Source of the DNA: Perkinsus olseni
Lineage: Eukaryota; Perkinsozoa; Perkinsida; Perkinsidae
Assembly (NCBI GenBank): GCA_013115135.1
Contig: JABANP010000190.1
Coordinates: 27,252-91,251 of the forward strand
Length of the DNA stretch: 64,000 nucleotides
Direction: 5' to 3'
Made by a program: the position numbers and the translations under genes. Below are positions 40,797-53,113 of this stretch, piece by piece; position 1 is the stretch's first letter, and every line of letters begins with the position of its first letter. The notes under the pieces were generated by a model that did not search any database, had not been told where the DNA came from, and was given only the letters and a program-made list of their open reading frames with translations.

Positions 40797-40838
40797 AGAA
40801 CCGCAGAAAACCTATCAGATACTGGAGAGACCTGCTAG

Positions 40839-40860
40839 GTTAGGAATCCTAACTTGGGAT
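40839..40860. repeat. Inverted-TSD scar, 8-mer GTTAGGAT, one mismatch
   Basis: The last part reads TTGGGAT. Present in both arms. Confidence 0.62.
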
Positions 40861-41120
40861 ATGCTCGAATTTCGGCTGCTATAAAGATGCTACAGGATCT
40901 TCTACACATGCAGTTGCAGCTAGAATAGGCTAGCACTGCCAAGATCTAAAGTGAAGCTCATCGGCAACAGTTTTTGCATTTTTTGTGATCCCCATTCCGA
41001 TCGTAAGGTGGTGTCCGCTTACCTCTCATTAGCACCATCATATCCATACTTCAAGCTTCACAGTCTGAGGTTTATGTTGTGTCAATATAATTAACACAAT
41101 GCATATGTCTCTAGGAACGA

Positions 41121-41142
41121 AAGACAGCCTGTCTTAGACAGG
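41121..41142. repeat. Inverted-TSD scar, 8-mer AAGACAGG
   Basis: Exact, both arms. Confidence 0.82.
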
Positions 41143-41307
41143 TTATTGTATTGTAACCATGATTGGCTCACGGATGACCTGAGGAGTCCTCAGTGATGAG
41201 GACCCAGTGCATGAGTTACTGAGTACTTCTCAGGTTGCGACGATAACTAATAACATGACTTGAGGAATGAAACGGTGCGAAAACATTCTAAATCGGAACT
41301 AAACGGC

Positions 41308-41329
41308 AGGCTCCTGGAGCCTGGCTCCA
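41308..41329. repeat. Inverted-TSD scar, 8-mer AGGCTCCA
   Basis: Exact, both arms. Confidence 0.82.
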
Positions 41330-41940
41330 GTTCTATGCCACGGTGGCGTGCCATAGTTCTGTGGGTTAGCGCTGTTGTCCAATCTAGTATGCACTCATTC
41401 GCAGTATTGGTCTCACGGGTGAACTGCGAGAGACGTGATACTCGAGTGGTCCATCGCGAGTGTCAACAGCTTGAGATTGAAGTCCAAAAAGTCCTGCAGA
41501 CAACGAAATCGAACATCCCATTTGCGAAGTTGAATTTCCCAGCGCCGCGAAATTGAAGCTTCCAAGGATCATCCACGAATATTGGATGTTCGAATGTGAA
41601 GTTGGAGTTCCTTGTTGCGAAGTTGAACTTACGAAGGGCCAACGTGCGGATGCGAAAGGCCCACCTGAAAATTGAATCTTCCACGTGCGGAATACATATT
41701 CCGGTTTCAGGTTCGACCATCCAGCTTCGATCGCATCGACGAACTCGATGGTTCCGTTGGAGCCGAACCAGATGCTGGTAAGGTGTAGTCGACAGAATCT
41801 CCTAAAGCCCACAAAGTCCCTCAGCCTGATCAGTACTCGCGTGGCGAACCATTTACGATAGATCGCTGGCCGCTGGCGGGCTTCTATGGTCGGGCAACGC
41901 GTGCGGACACTCTCCTTGGGCCGGGCCGCAAAGACCAGGG

Positions 41941-41962
41941 CTCAGATGATCTGAGACAGATC
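41941..41962. repeat. Inverted-TSD scar, 8-mer CTCAGATC, one mismatch
   Basis: The last part begins with A instead of T. The related repeat at 16967-16974 lacks the scar. Confidence 0.7.
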
Positions 41963-42259
41963 CCGGTTCCCACAAGCGCGTAAATGGATGAGCATTCACC
42001 CGTTAGCCTCATTGCTAGAGGACCTCTGGTTCACGTCCCAGCGCCGGGGAGGAAGGGAGCCGGGTAATAGCTGACCTCATTAGACTGCTCTTCCTGGACT
42101 AGTAACCAGTGAATCAAACTCCTTACAACACATTTTATTGATGAGAGGGACGGTAAACCCCAGAGCGCGGTGTGAAACCGGACTCCCTTGCGAAAGACAA
42201 AACCAAACCGGCACCCGCTTGTTGGTCAAAACCACCGAGCCATCCGTGTATACCGCATT

Positions 42260-43503
42260 TCGCATTTCGCCAGATCCGCCTCGGGAAGGTCTGGACAGTC
42301 TGGGCCAAGGTAGTGCAGAATTTCGTGGCGCGCGGTAATGGTCTGCCACAGGTCCTCGATCACATCAAGGTTCGGAGCTCAACGGATAAAATACTCATGC
42401 AAAGTGTCTTTCATACGTGGCGGGTTGGGGTGTCGGAAAATCGGATAAAAAAGATGACAGCTTCGCTCCGCTGTTGGTGGGACCAAGAGGGAGGCGAAGA
42501 AGGACGGCAATTGTGACGTAATTAATCATACCATAAGGTTTCATCATCAGTATACGATGGTTGCGTTTACAAGTAGGACGTCGTGTGCGTTCGGCGCCGC
42601 GTTCGGGATATCCTCTCTTCAACGGGTGAATCCTCTATAGTGTGATGCCACACAATAAGATCGCGATAAAGTACTTTACGATATGAATTGGAAAGCACGT
42701 GCGCTTGGAGGTACGACAGTTCGAGCCGTTCAAGTCGTTAGCTCACCTTGCTCGTCCCCTATCCTGTGTTTGGCAATACACAACTCTGTCGGCCTCAGCT
42801 AGCGGCAGGTGTCAGCCCATTAAACTCGTCAGACTCTAGAAGTACAGAACCAATAAACAACGTGAATACGAGTGAATGAGGGAGATGGTTGAATAGTTGA
42901 AAATAAATATCTCATTGGCTCATCGACCTTATTCATGCTCCCAGTGCTTGTGGTGTACATTGTGCGTCTCAATAGGACTCCACGGTGAAGTCTGACCCAA
43001 CCAACTCGGCAATATAACGGCTGCTGTCTCCAATGATTCTCTCTTGTCTTCTCTCTGTGCTTCTTTTTGCCTAGCGTAAGTATTACGTCAGCTCGACTTC
43101 GTGGTGTCACTGCTGAGATGTTCCTATGAATGATAAACTCGAACTATAAACAAGACAAGCCAGCTGCAATGGTGAAATCTTTGTTGAAAATAGATGGACC
43201 CATCGGAGCACCCACAGGGTTGTTACTATTGACGAAGTTGTTGTGAGAACAAGAATGTCGAAGTTACAAAATCTGAATTGATAGTTAAACACATGGTTAA
43301 GCACCCGGGGTTCCGAGATGCGCTTTACTGATGACCCATGGTGAAATGCTCCAGTGTTCAAAACGGCCAGGCAACGTGGCGTACTTAGACGAAATCGTAG
43401 TGACAAAGCAGCGCAGGGCGCCGAAGGCCCGAAGCATTAGAGAAAGGCAAACGAGAGGAGATTTGTGAAGCACCGTAGTGATGAAAAGTTGTTTATACCA
43501 CCC
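42260..43503. other. Spacer between the inverted arms, left part
   Basis: No supported gene. It begins with a short tandem CGCATTTCGCATTTCGCC at the arm boundary. Confidence 0.45.
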
Positions 43504-44227
43504 TCAGAGCCACAGATTCACCTCTGAATTGGGCGAGCACCGTTCTTTGGTTGCAAAGATCACGCGTTCAAGGTCCCCCGGTGCCAGGGCTATATCGCAT
43601 TCACTTTGCATTGCTGTCTTGAAGTCGTTAAAGGCTTGACGAAACCACGGATGGATACCGAACTCTGGGTACGGGACGCCTTCCGTGGTGAGGCATAGAA
43701 AAGCCTCAACTCGACGCGGTGAAGTCACTCCGCAGGTTGCCCTCACATGAACTTCCGACCGAGCACGCACGTAGAACTCGAGCTCGACGTCACCGAAGAT
43801 ATAGTGATACCAAATTTCGTAATTGGTGTCAACCCTCGCAGCGGTTATCGTCTCATTTGACATACTGAGGATGAGGGTGTCGCGCGAGGCGTACGTGATG
43901 CTGCGGAAGTCACTGTCGACGATTCCAGCGTCAGGGCAGCGCTCCTGGATGCGAGCATGCAGGCTGTCGATACCACCAGCAGTTCCGTCATAATCTATGT
44001 CGTACACACCAGCAGTAGACCCGGCACGTAGACCGTACGGCCCAGCGCGAAAGATGGGGTCTTGGGTTGAAAGGAAGCACCTGTGGAACAGATGGACCGT
44101 GTCGTTCTCGTCAACGGAGACGAGCGTGGAAGCCATTCGAAGCGCGGGCATCAAATTTATCAGCTTATTTGGCGTTCGCCGAAGCGAGAAGTAGAACAGA
44201 AATCAACGAGGGTAGGATGAGCGTCAT
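43504..44227 (-). pseudogene. Secreted-family gene with a frame break after the signal peptide
   Basis: A signal peptide MTLILPSLISVLLLASANA starts at 44227 and meets a stop one codon later (AAATAA). The next frame, shifted by one base, encodes the mature protein with the family landmarks: HLFHRCFLSTQD, AGPYGLRAG, IQERCPDAGIVDSDF, VRATCGVTSP and MQSECDIALAPGDLE, ending at 43504. A single-base indel therefore separates signal and mature parts. An unusual intron or an alternative start is less likely. The C-terminal hydrophobic tail is absent. Confidence 0.6.
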
Positions 44228-45539
44228 CACTAAGAAAAGGCAAGTAAAAGCAAGTAGAGAATCTACGTCACGTAACGTACGTGCATTACGTGATCGATGA
44301 AGTTGGAAGTGTGGTCACTGGACTGTCTCCCGGACCCGGAGACTGTCGGGCACCCCATCAAGAGCTCGTCAGGAATCGAAGGTGAATTGCAGCTGAAGGG
44401 TGTAGCGTAGACGGGCAGCGGAAGAATCGATGGGCTTCTGCTCGTTGGGAGGATTCTGGTTATTCGACTTGTCTCTGCGTACACTTCACACAGGAAATCG
44501 CGCCACCGGAGCTGTCCCGGCGCCGAATCAAATCGGCATCGTCATCATTCGTTTTCGCAGGCTCCGGGTGGAGGATCTTCGCCCGTGAGAAGGAAGGAAT
44601 AGTCTGACGTTGAAGAGGGGATACAATCCGTCTGGGGCCCAGACTCTGGGCTGTCGGGGCCGAAGTAGTCAAGAATGCGTGGCTCGCGGTAATGGCCTGT
44701 CAGTCGCAGGTGACATCTCCGAGCTCGGCATCATCGAGAACCGTGTAGCACAGCAGGTACAAACCTTCTTTTCTCGATACGACGGCCTCTGGCCGTGAAC
44801 CCGCCGGACCACCCACATAGTTATTCGATTTTGATCTTGGACATCGCTGCAGGCCTGCGGACTCGATCATCTCCTCGGCATTGTAAGCGTGGGAGTTCGT
44901 AGAACTCGCCGAGTTCAACTCGGGCCGAGTTACTCGGCGCGTTCTGGGTGGATGACTGACTCAATTTGAGTTGACGAGCTGATGCCATGCCTGCCGCTAC
45001 GGGCGGCGCTCGAACTGAACGGCTCACATTGAGCCGTTTAACTTGTCCAAGCCACGTAGTCCTGCGTGCGGATTTGCGGCATTGACGAATCAGCAAGGGT
45101 AGAGGGTCCCAACAACCGAGCACGTGACACTTTGAAGCGCATCATGAGCGATCACTGACGCCGCTCAGATGTCTGTGCCTGCTTGTATCTCATTGAACCA
45201 GAACACAAGCGCCTCGAAATCTGAAGCGAGTCAGCCTGTCGCAGCAGGTGACACTAAGCGACACTAGCCGTGAAACTGTTGCCTTTGACGAGATTGTTAT
45301 GAGAACGAGAATGTCAAAGTAACGAAATCGTATTTGACAGTGAAATTTATGTCAAAATTTTTTGAGCTTCGAAAGATGCGCTGTAGCACCAACTAGATCA
45401 TGCTCATAACCGATTCAAACAACAATGCGTGCAACTTCACACTGTGCTGACCACAGTGTGATCGTTACAATGCAACGAACATTGAGTTGACTATGCAGTA
45501 TAGCGTGGCAGAGCTGTTCAGTACTAATATAATGGACAG
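44228..45539. other. Intergenic DNA with a tandem double scar
   Basis: No supported gene. ACGT-rich words lie at 44262-44295, just upstream of the broken secreted gene. A double scar lies at 44902-44938. Confidence 0.45.
44902..44938. repeat. Two overlapping inverted-TSD scars in tandem (GAACTCGG, then AACTCGGC)
   Basis: The first scar is 44902-44923 and the second 44917-44938; both are exact. The second uses the last part of the first as its target, so two events hit the same place. Confidence 0.85.
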
Positions 45540-46332
45540 CTAACGAAAAACACGAAAGATCGAGAATATAACCAATACGGCTATAATTTCACCGGTGTCT
45601 ATTTTCTCCTCATGAAGCGTGATACGTTGGCCTCTGAACTCCACCTCTGCCGTCGTGGGGGAAGAAAATCCCACGCTTTTCAAGTCGTTTGGACGACAGA
45701 GTTACACCGCAAACAGCTCGCAAGCTGTCGCTGAGCTTCGCAAAGTTGGTCTCATCGTTTCTGCGGGCAGAAGTTTCCGCCACGTCATACTGACTAGTAT
45801 GGGAATTGTAGTCGTAGCCTACAGTGACTCTGGAAGCCTTATTCGCTCCGCATACAAAAATCATCGTCCCGTGCACACCGTCGAAGAGCTTCAACTCGAT
45901 GTCCAACTCCGCAGTACGGTAACCGTATTGTGGGAGGGCGTACTGCCTTGTCAAGGACTTCTGGTTACCCTGCACGGTGACCCTTAGAGTAGATCCGTCG
46001 AAGTTGAGGATGCCGAGGTCATCATCGGCGATATCCACATAGGGACAGTTACCTCTGATGAGTGTGACGGCGTCGGCGACTTCAATCACAGTTCCAGAGA
46101 CAAGAGAGTACTCGTTCGGTGCAGATGCCGGGCTCAGAAGATATGGCCCGGCGAAGAGGTCCGTGTCACTGTTGACGTCGCACCTGTAGATCACAGTCAC
46201 GGATCTTCCCTCGTTCACTTTTATGAGCAGCAGAAAGCCTGGTGCGGGTTCAGGGGCATATAAACCAGGCAACTGGGCGTTCGTCAGGGCGAAGAGTAGG
46301 ACTGAGATCAGCGACGTCAGCATGTGGGCCAT
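45540..46332 (-). CDS. Secreted protein, close relative of the gene at 17414, frameshifted near its end
   Basis: Starts MAHMLTSLISVLLFALTNA (signal peptide, start context CCGTATGGC), then QLPGLYAPEPAPGFL. Landmarks: VIYRCDVNSDTD, AGPYLLS, IRGNCPYVDIADDDLG, QYGYRTAELDIELKLFDGV, MIFVCGANKASR and LRAVCGVTLS. As written, the frame runs into FPHDGRGGVQRPTYHAS and stops at 45610. Dropping one base in the CCCCC run at about 45657 would instead give a tail like that of its relative (FRGQRITLHEE, then a hydrophobic end IAVLVIFSIFRVFR) with a stop at 45540. This could be a recent mutation or a homopolymer error. Role unknown, probably surface exposed. A longer N-terminal extension to 46389 is possible but would bury the signal peptide. 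Confidence 0.72.
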
Positions 46333-46389
46333 ACGGAGAGGGCAGAACCAAAAGGAGCTGGTCGACGAGTTAGACGCACAGCGGCACAC

Positions 46390-47559
46390 GAGCTACTCCT
46401 GCGGAAAGCCTTCATAAGAAGCTCGATGGAACAGCCCTTCCCAGAGATATTTTTCTCAGGCTGAAAGAAATCGAAGCGGGTTGTGACTGCGGCAGTTCTA
46501 GCGCAATCGACGCACCAGGGGAGCACGTGGTGTTGCCCGGGACTGTCTCCGGAGAAGGTTGGTCCTCGAGCGACTTCGGGAAATTACGCTGCTTATTTAA
46601 CAGATAGGAAAGGACAGCATTTGGTGGTCCAAGTGCATCAGACGGCCTGATCGGAGTCAGAGCCGAGTCATAGAGCTATTCATGTCTAATGTGGCTTAAA
46701 ATATGGCGCCGGCCATGCTGTCCCCAGTGCCCTTGGAAGGCAGCCTCTCATGCGTTCGTCGGCGCCTCGGTGCGGTCTCTGGTGACTACATGGGCAGTGA
46801 TTTGATTTGACCGTGAGACTGTGGGCCACCGCTCGTGGCGAGGCGATGGAACGCCCTACCGAATGTCGTTCTCGACATTTGCTGTAGTTTGAAACCGCGA
46901 AGCTCCGACTGCGAAAGAGAGCCGCTTTCTCGCCGACACAACGCACTCGTACGCAAGCACTCCTACGAAATCCATGGCGCGTCGGACATTCTGGCTGTCA
47001 CAGCGTAAAAGTGATCGTATATGCCTTTTGTTGGACGTAGGACTGAGTCCTACGGTAGGAGTTCTTCATGTGCCAAGATTCTTGATCCACCTCTCACGAC
47101 AATCTTGATTCTCTCCTTGGAGAAAGTTATCTTTGTTACACTCTCTCCTTGAAAAGTGATGACCCCACCTCTGGACTGAGTGACCGCCGTAGCTGGGGTA
47201 TTGATTCAATACTCTGAACCCTGTATTGGGTCTGGAAAAGCCACGCCATGATGACATTGACGCGACCAGTTACCGCCGGAGACAGCCACCATAGCACTGC
47301 CAGCGCAGGGCTTGGCCCATCGTCTTGAAGGCAATGATTGATTAGCCATCAGTTGATTGTACGACCATCGTTTCGATGACAATGAGATGTGTCTTCTCGA
47401 AGCTTTCCTTATACACCGTCCTGTATGTGGTATAGTCGCCACGTCTCTCAGTACAAAAAAGATCCTGCTACGCCGTAGCAGCTACGGCGGCGCGAATAGC
47501 CCTTAGAGCCCCACGAAATGCCTCCAACTCCGCACCTGTCATCGCCGCAGGATTAACCT
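46390..47559. other. Intergenic DNA in the spacer
   Basis: No supported gene. A block at about 47395-47465 matches 16762-16830. A scar lies at 47466-47487. Confidence 0.45.
47466..47487. repeat. Inverted-TSD scar, 8-mer TGCTACGG
   Basis: Exact architecture. Confidence 0.82.
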
Positions 47560-47955
47560 CTGCACATGTGGAATAAGCTGGCCCTACCGCTCAACGACTT
47601 GCCCTACTTGGAGATGGGCTAGCTCTTAGCCGACCTCTGAAGGTTGAGGGTCTCCACCCGGAGACTGGTGAGGGTCCAGCAATGGCGAGCTCTCCCTATT
47701 CAACTTCGTCTCGGTACGGTTATCGCGGAGCAGGAGCAGGCCTTGCAGTATGCTAAGCTATGCACTCTCACAATGCGGTATACACGGATGGCTCGGTGGT
47801 TTTGACCAACAAGCGGGTGCCGGTTGGTTTTGTCTTTCGCAAGGGAGTCCGGTTTCACACCGCGCTCTGGGGTTTACCGTCCCTCTCATCAATAAAATGT
47901 GTTGTAAGGAGTTTGATTCACTGGTTACTAGTCCAGGAAGAGCAGTCTAATGAGG
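47560..47955 (-). repeat. Dispersed repeat, scar-free copy of the repeat at 18640-19033
   Basis: The reverse complement matches 18640-19033. From 47772 onward it is also the first part of the right inverted arm. Confidence 0.7.
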
Positions 47956-48581
47956 TCAGCTATTACCCGGCTCCCTTCCTCCCCGGCGCTGGGACGTGAA
48001 CCAGAGGTCCTCTAGCAATGAGGCTAACGGGTGAATGCTCATCCATTTACGCGCTTGTGGGAACCGGGATCTGTCTCAGATCATCTGAGCCCTGGTCTTT
48101 GCGGCCCGGCCCAAGGAGAGTGTCCGCACGCGTTGCCCGACCATAGAAGCCCGCCAGCGGCCAGCGATCTATCGTAAATGGTTCGCCACGCGAGTACTGA
48201 TCAGGCTGAGGGACTTTGTGGGCTTTAGGAGATTCTGTCGACTACACCTTACCAGCATCTGGTTCGGCTCCAACGGAACCATCGAGTTCGTCGATGCGAT
48301 CGAAGCTGGATGGTCGAATCTGAAACGGGAATATGTATTCCGCACGTGGAAGATTCAATTTTCAGGTGGGCCTTTCGCATCCGCACGTTGGCCCTTCGTA
48401 AGTTCAACTTCGCAACAAGGAACTCCAACTTCACATTCGAACATCCAATATTCGTGGACGATCCTTGGAACCTTCAATTTCGCGGCGCTGGGAAATTCAA
48501 CTTCGCAAATGGGATGTTCGATTTCGTTGTCTGCAGGACTTTTTTTGCACTTTAATCTCAAGCTGTTGACACTCACGATGG

Positions 48582-48603
48582 ACCACTCCGAGTGGTCCAC
48601 TCG
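48582..48603. repeat. Polymorphic inverted-TSD scar, right only, 8-mer ACCACTCG
   Basis: Exact. The left arm has the single word (CGAGTGGT) at 41443-41450. Confidence 0.92.
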
Positions 48604-49249
48604 AGTATCACGTCTCTCGCAGTTCACCCGTGAGACCAATACTGCGAATGAGTGCATACTAGATTGGACAACAGCGCTAACCCACAGAACTATGGCACGC
48701 CACCGTGGCATAGAACTGGAGCCAGGCTCCAGGAGCCTGCCGTTTAGTTCCGATTTAGAATGTTTTCGCACCGTTTCATTCCTCAAGTCATGTTATTAGT
48801 TATCGTCGCAACCTGAGAAGTACTCAGTAACTCATGCACTGGGTCCTCATCACTGAGGACTCCTCAGGTCATCCGTGAGCCAATCATGGTTACAATACAA
48901 TAACCTGTCTAAGACAGGCTGTCTTTCGTTCCTAGAGACATATGCATTGTGTTAATCATATTGACACAACATAAACCTCAGACTGTGAAGCTTGAAGTAT
49001 GGATATGATGGTGCTAATGAGAGGTAAGCGGACACCACCTTACGATCGGAATGGGGATCACAAAAAATGCGAAAACTGTTGCCGATGAGCTTCACTTTAG
49101 ATCTTGGCAGTGCTAGCCTATTCTAGCTGCAACTGCATGTGTAGAAGATCCTGTAGCATCTTTATAGCAGCCGAAATTCGAGCATATCCCAAGTTAGGAT
49201 TCCTAACCTAGCAGGTCTCTCCAGTATCTGATAGGTTTTCTGCGGTTCT

Positions 49250-52200
49250 CTATGGTAGCCTTTTCCACTTCCATGGCGAGATACAAACATTCATCGTCCT
49301 TCCAATGCGGGCAAATGATCTGATTCGATCATGTACACGTTGGAGCGTCACCAGCCCATATCTTACCTGGAAGCCGATCGGCATGCCATGAGCGTCATAT
49401 CCTACTGGAACACTGATAGAAGGGAAGCCTAGCAAGTTGGTTGGCCAGACATAACGCATCATACGAAAACCGAGTTGTGGATAGAAAACACCTACATTGA
49501 GATAGACTCGACTCTCACTGTTGATAATTTTATCAACATCATCCCATCTTTATCTCCTACCATGAGATTTGGCATTTTTTGGAATCGGTATGGACGTCAA
49601 GGGAAGTGTTGGTGTACAAACAGCATCAACGTTCTCGAATACCGAATTCCTGAGTTCGAGCCGAATATCGGTTCAGTTCGGGTAGCTACTCTCATCATGA
49701 GAAAGAACAAGAACGGCCGACGCTCACCATTGTTCCAAAGACCAGCCCTTCAGCCGTTGGATCGCAAGTGCCTCGACTGCGCTGATGTCTCTTCCGAAGC
49801 CAAGTTGAATCTGTTGCAGATCTGACGGTTAAATCCGACTACTGTGCCGCCCCTTACCTGGGTACCCGGCTGTAGCCTACCGATGTCCTCGTGATTTATC
49901 GTCTTGCTAAATTCGCAAGTGATGGCGAGAGCTGCGAAGGAAGGAATCTCTCGAGAATGAAATCAGCTCCAACAATCAGTACGACTCTTGTCACAGCAAT
50001 GCGATTAGCATAAACAACTGGTCCATACTATGAACCTGCGGGTCCGGGAAGGAGCACGACGTACATATCACGCACGGAAGAATCCAGAGGAATTGGATCT
50101 CGATTGATTTCCTTGCCGTGCTTAGTGCTCACATTACGATCGGTGGTCTACCGATACTCGATTCAGACTAATTACAGTGTGATACAGCTTGTGCATTCAT
50201 GTTTGGCAGAGTGAAGTGATGAACCTCCCAGTTTAGTTTCTCCAGTGTCTCCTTATATGCCTGACGAATAGAGATGCCCCGTGAAAAATCTCCTACGCCC
50301 GCTTACAGTATATATTTCCGGGTCACTGTGCTGGACCCAGTCTTGGAACACTCCAACTTTGATTATACGGTTCTTCCGCGGAGGCGCTGCCAGCGCATGT
50401 AGATGCACTGGGGGCCTGCCTCTCGATCCATACAGGCAGTCATAGACATGAGTTCCTGATGAGAACAGACGGCTGCGATGCATGTAAACGTCTCTGGGTC
50501 GTCTGCCTGACTAGAAGTCCTACAGTATAATCATTCATCGAGATGAGTCATAACAATTTCTCGGTAGTCTTTCGCCAGCGGCAAGTCTACTGAAACTAGG
50601 GCCGCCGTCGCAATGCACGATCACTGAGGAGTATGTTTTCATCATACCTTGGTGCTCGGTCTTGCCTATAACTCTGAGGACGTGCGCTGCATCAGCCACT
50701 GTTGCTGCAATGGGGCCACAGTGAGTGACAGTCGAAACAGGAGTCCCAGTAGTCTCAATATTGACCTGTGCCAGACGAGAAGAATGCCAGTGGCCTATGG
50801 CTGTCAGATAAGTTTACCCGGCCAAAGGTGGGCGCGAGGCCAACCACTCCAGACCATGATGATGGTATTCGGATAGATCCACCGCCATCTAGCCCGATAG
50901 CGAACGGCACCTGAAGCAAAAGGTAACGATCGCCCAAAACTAGGGCTGCTGAATTAGCCAGGGCTCGTCTGTAATCAGCAGAGCTGGTGAGGCCGACTCA
51001 TTCCATATCGCCCGGACTGCATACCCGGTACTGGAGATTCCGATGAGACCGGAACAAACTCAGAGGATCAGATGGTGGTCTATAGACGCCGCAAACGCCG
51101 TCACTTACAATGCCGGAAGCCACGATTGTTGCACTACCACTGGAGCTACCCCCAGAATAGCGTGATACGTCGAAAGCGTTCACAGGGCCTTCATACCATT
51201 CTAAGGACAATTAGGAGCGTTGCAGACACAGGTTAATTTCATCAGCGGGGTACTGTTATATCCAAGAGGCGAGGTCCCATACTCATGCATAGTTGCCGTT
51301 CCCAGGAGGATCGCTCCGGCATCGAGAAGAGCTTGAACCACAGGGTCGTTAACATCCTGAAGTGGGCAAGCCTCAGACGACACTGTGACTGGCATCGCTG
51401 ACCAACTCGTGGGTCCAGCGATGCTTCGAGGATCTGCATACCGAGCCGATGGTGCCTGGGAGAGGGTTCTTCGGGTTTGTACCGTGCAGGTTAGGGAGGC
51501 CTTTAACCTGAAAAGGCTCGTCCGATAGCAGATAGGCCGTGATGCGAGTGGGTACTTACTCGTAGGTCACCCTTGACCACGAATGGAACTCCATCAAGCA
51601 TGGAACGAGGCTTGCTTTCGGCAAACCTTTTTGAACTCGCTTGCGCCATAATAATGATCTCATTGTGAGGGAGCATACACTCTATAGTCTTGAGGGTGGG
51701 GTTCATCTCCGAGATTGCCCGAAGGACACGCTGAATGTCGGATGGAAAACACAGTTCAGAAGTACCAGGCAGCTCCACTCACCTTGATGACATTTGTAGG
51801 CATCTGTCTCTTTGAAATATATGCTCTATGATAGTCTTCAACTGTTCGGTAGGGATGCCGACTACCCTCCAACTCATCGAAGTACTGTGTCGCATTCTGT
51901 TGAAGAAAAACGAGGAGCTCCCAATCGAGAACGCACGTTTCCAGCCGCTCTAAAGTGCCAAGCGAGGAGCGCATTCGGGTAGAGCCTCTAACCTCGGTCT
52001 AAGCGGATGACTTGATGAGCCATCTCAGATTGCGCCTTATGATAATCATCACTGTCATGGGCAGGCGATAATCTCTAGCAGAGAGTCTCAATGGGTCTCT
52101 CCAGACTCACCTGCTCTAGCTTTTTCTGTTCGTCTTGAGCATGCCTCTGAGCAGCCTCGAAACTATCGTCATCTGGAAGGAAAATGTACTAGGTAGCAGC

Positions 52201-52366
52201 GACTCGAGTCGACAAGAACTGAGTGAATTCGATGTTTGCAATTGCAGTTGAATGCATCTCAGCCTGACAAACTCACCAAGGCGGTGAATGGGCATCGTCA
52301 CGGATGGCGTCCGGTGATCGACCTGCAATGCCAGCTGCCGGAGTACCTCTGGCTGAATAGAAACAC
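49250..52366 (-). CDS. Amidase-signature hydrolase, multi-exon, right copy
   Basis: Mirror copy of 37680-40796 with the same exons and intron borders and scattered substitutions, for example changes in the intron before [11 protein letters not shown] and GTTAAAGGCC for GTTACAGGCC at an exon start (Lys for Thr). The coding motifs, the Lys of VVKGD and both Ser loops are kept, so both copies may be expressed. Confidence 0.78.
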
Positions 52367-52981
52367 TAATGAGCGAGCTCGATAGATGGGGTGGCTGGAC
52401 ACGGCGATTTGCGCTTCGGTTCGACCTCACAGTCGATTACGGCAGAAATTTTGACGCGGGCGATTTCTAGGCAGCGAATTGCCTTAGGCGATTTGCCTAT
52501 CGCCAAATTCTTACATGGTTCGCATTGAGGAGAAGCCTTCTGATTACACGGCCTCCTTTCCACAGGCCAAGGAGCCGAGCAATAATCTGGTCAAGAGAGT
52601 AATCGCCAGAGTAATTATCCAGAGTGAGCGGTCAATCACTGGTTCGACGATCGCCGAGTTTTGCACCCGTTTGCCACCTTCAATACAAGTCCACTTGCAC
52701 CAGGAACAACTGCTTCGCGAATGTCATAACCTTTCCGACCAAGAACAGGAGTCGGACCCTTCAGGGACGCAAGAACCTGGAACATGTTAGCCTCTATCGA
52801 ATGGCAAACCCGCCGGCGACGGAGAGAGAATGCATAAGGACGCAGTGTCTCGACTCACAATGTCCCCGCTGACAAACTCCAGCAGGCGGACCACGCCTGA
52901 TGCGGCTAAAATAGAGAGGCAAAATTTTATAAGATACCGAAGGAGCTTCCCGTAAAAGTTCGGGATGAGAGCATGGGAGAG

Positions 52982-53113
52982 TGTAGTTGTGCAAGTGCAC
53001 AACTATGGCTCCTAAGCCTAGCCTCACGCTAGTTGATGACTTTATTAGTGTTATTATTGGCAGAATCTCAGGATTCCACTAAACCATTGACTTGAGTTTC
53101 CCGATGGTTAACA
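52982..53113 (+). repeat. 5' LTR (132 bp)
   Basis: Identical by eye to 54068-54199; its last base is the A of the ATG. Confidence 0.95.

Larger units (their letters stand above)
35245..42259 (+). repeat. Inverted-repeat arm A, left (pairs with 47772-56054)
   Basis: Seven kilobases match the reverse complement of 47772-56054. Differences are single bases, the 1218-bp LTR element with its TSD, and three 14-bp scars in the right arm. It includes the whole amidase gene and the first P450 exons. Inside, similarity ends at 42259/47772; outside, it ends at 35245/56054. Confidence 0.95.
40797..42259. other. Downstream of amidase: scars and short degenerate repeats
   Basis: No supported gene. The words GCGAAGTTGAA, GCGAAATTGAA and variants recur roughly every 25-35 bases at 41505-41690. 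Scars lie at 40839, 41121, 41308 and 41941, a variant scar at 41179-41203, and dispersed repeats at 41851-42020 and 42062-42259. The long antisense frames here are shadows of the repeats. Confidence 0.5.

Noticed and set aside
47030..47060. GTAGGACTGAGTCCTACGGTAG as a scar
   Set aside because: Two extra bases between the first parts and a mismatched end; kept out of the count.
47772..47999. YTDGS on the plus strand, and AELEAF on the minus strand at about 47500, as RNase H domain
   Set aside because: The two motifs lie on opposite strands of the same repeat and each is only five or six residues; no coherent domain results.
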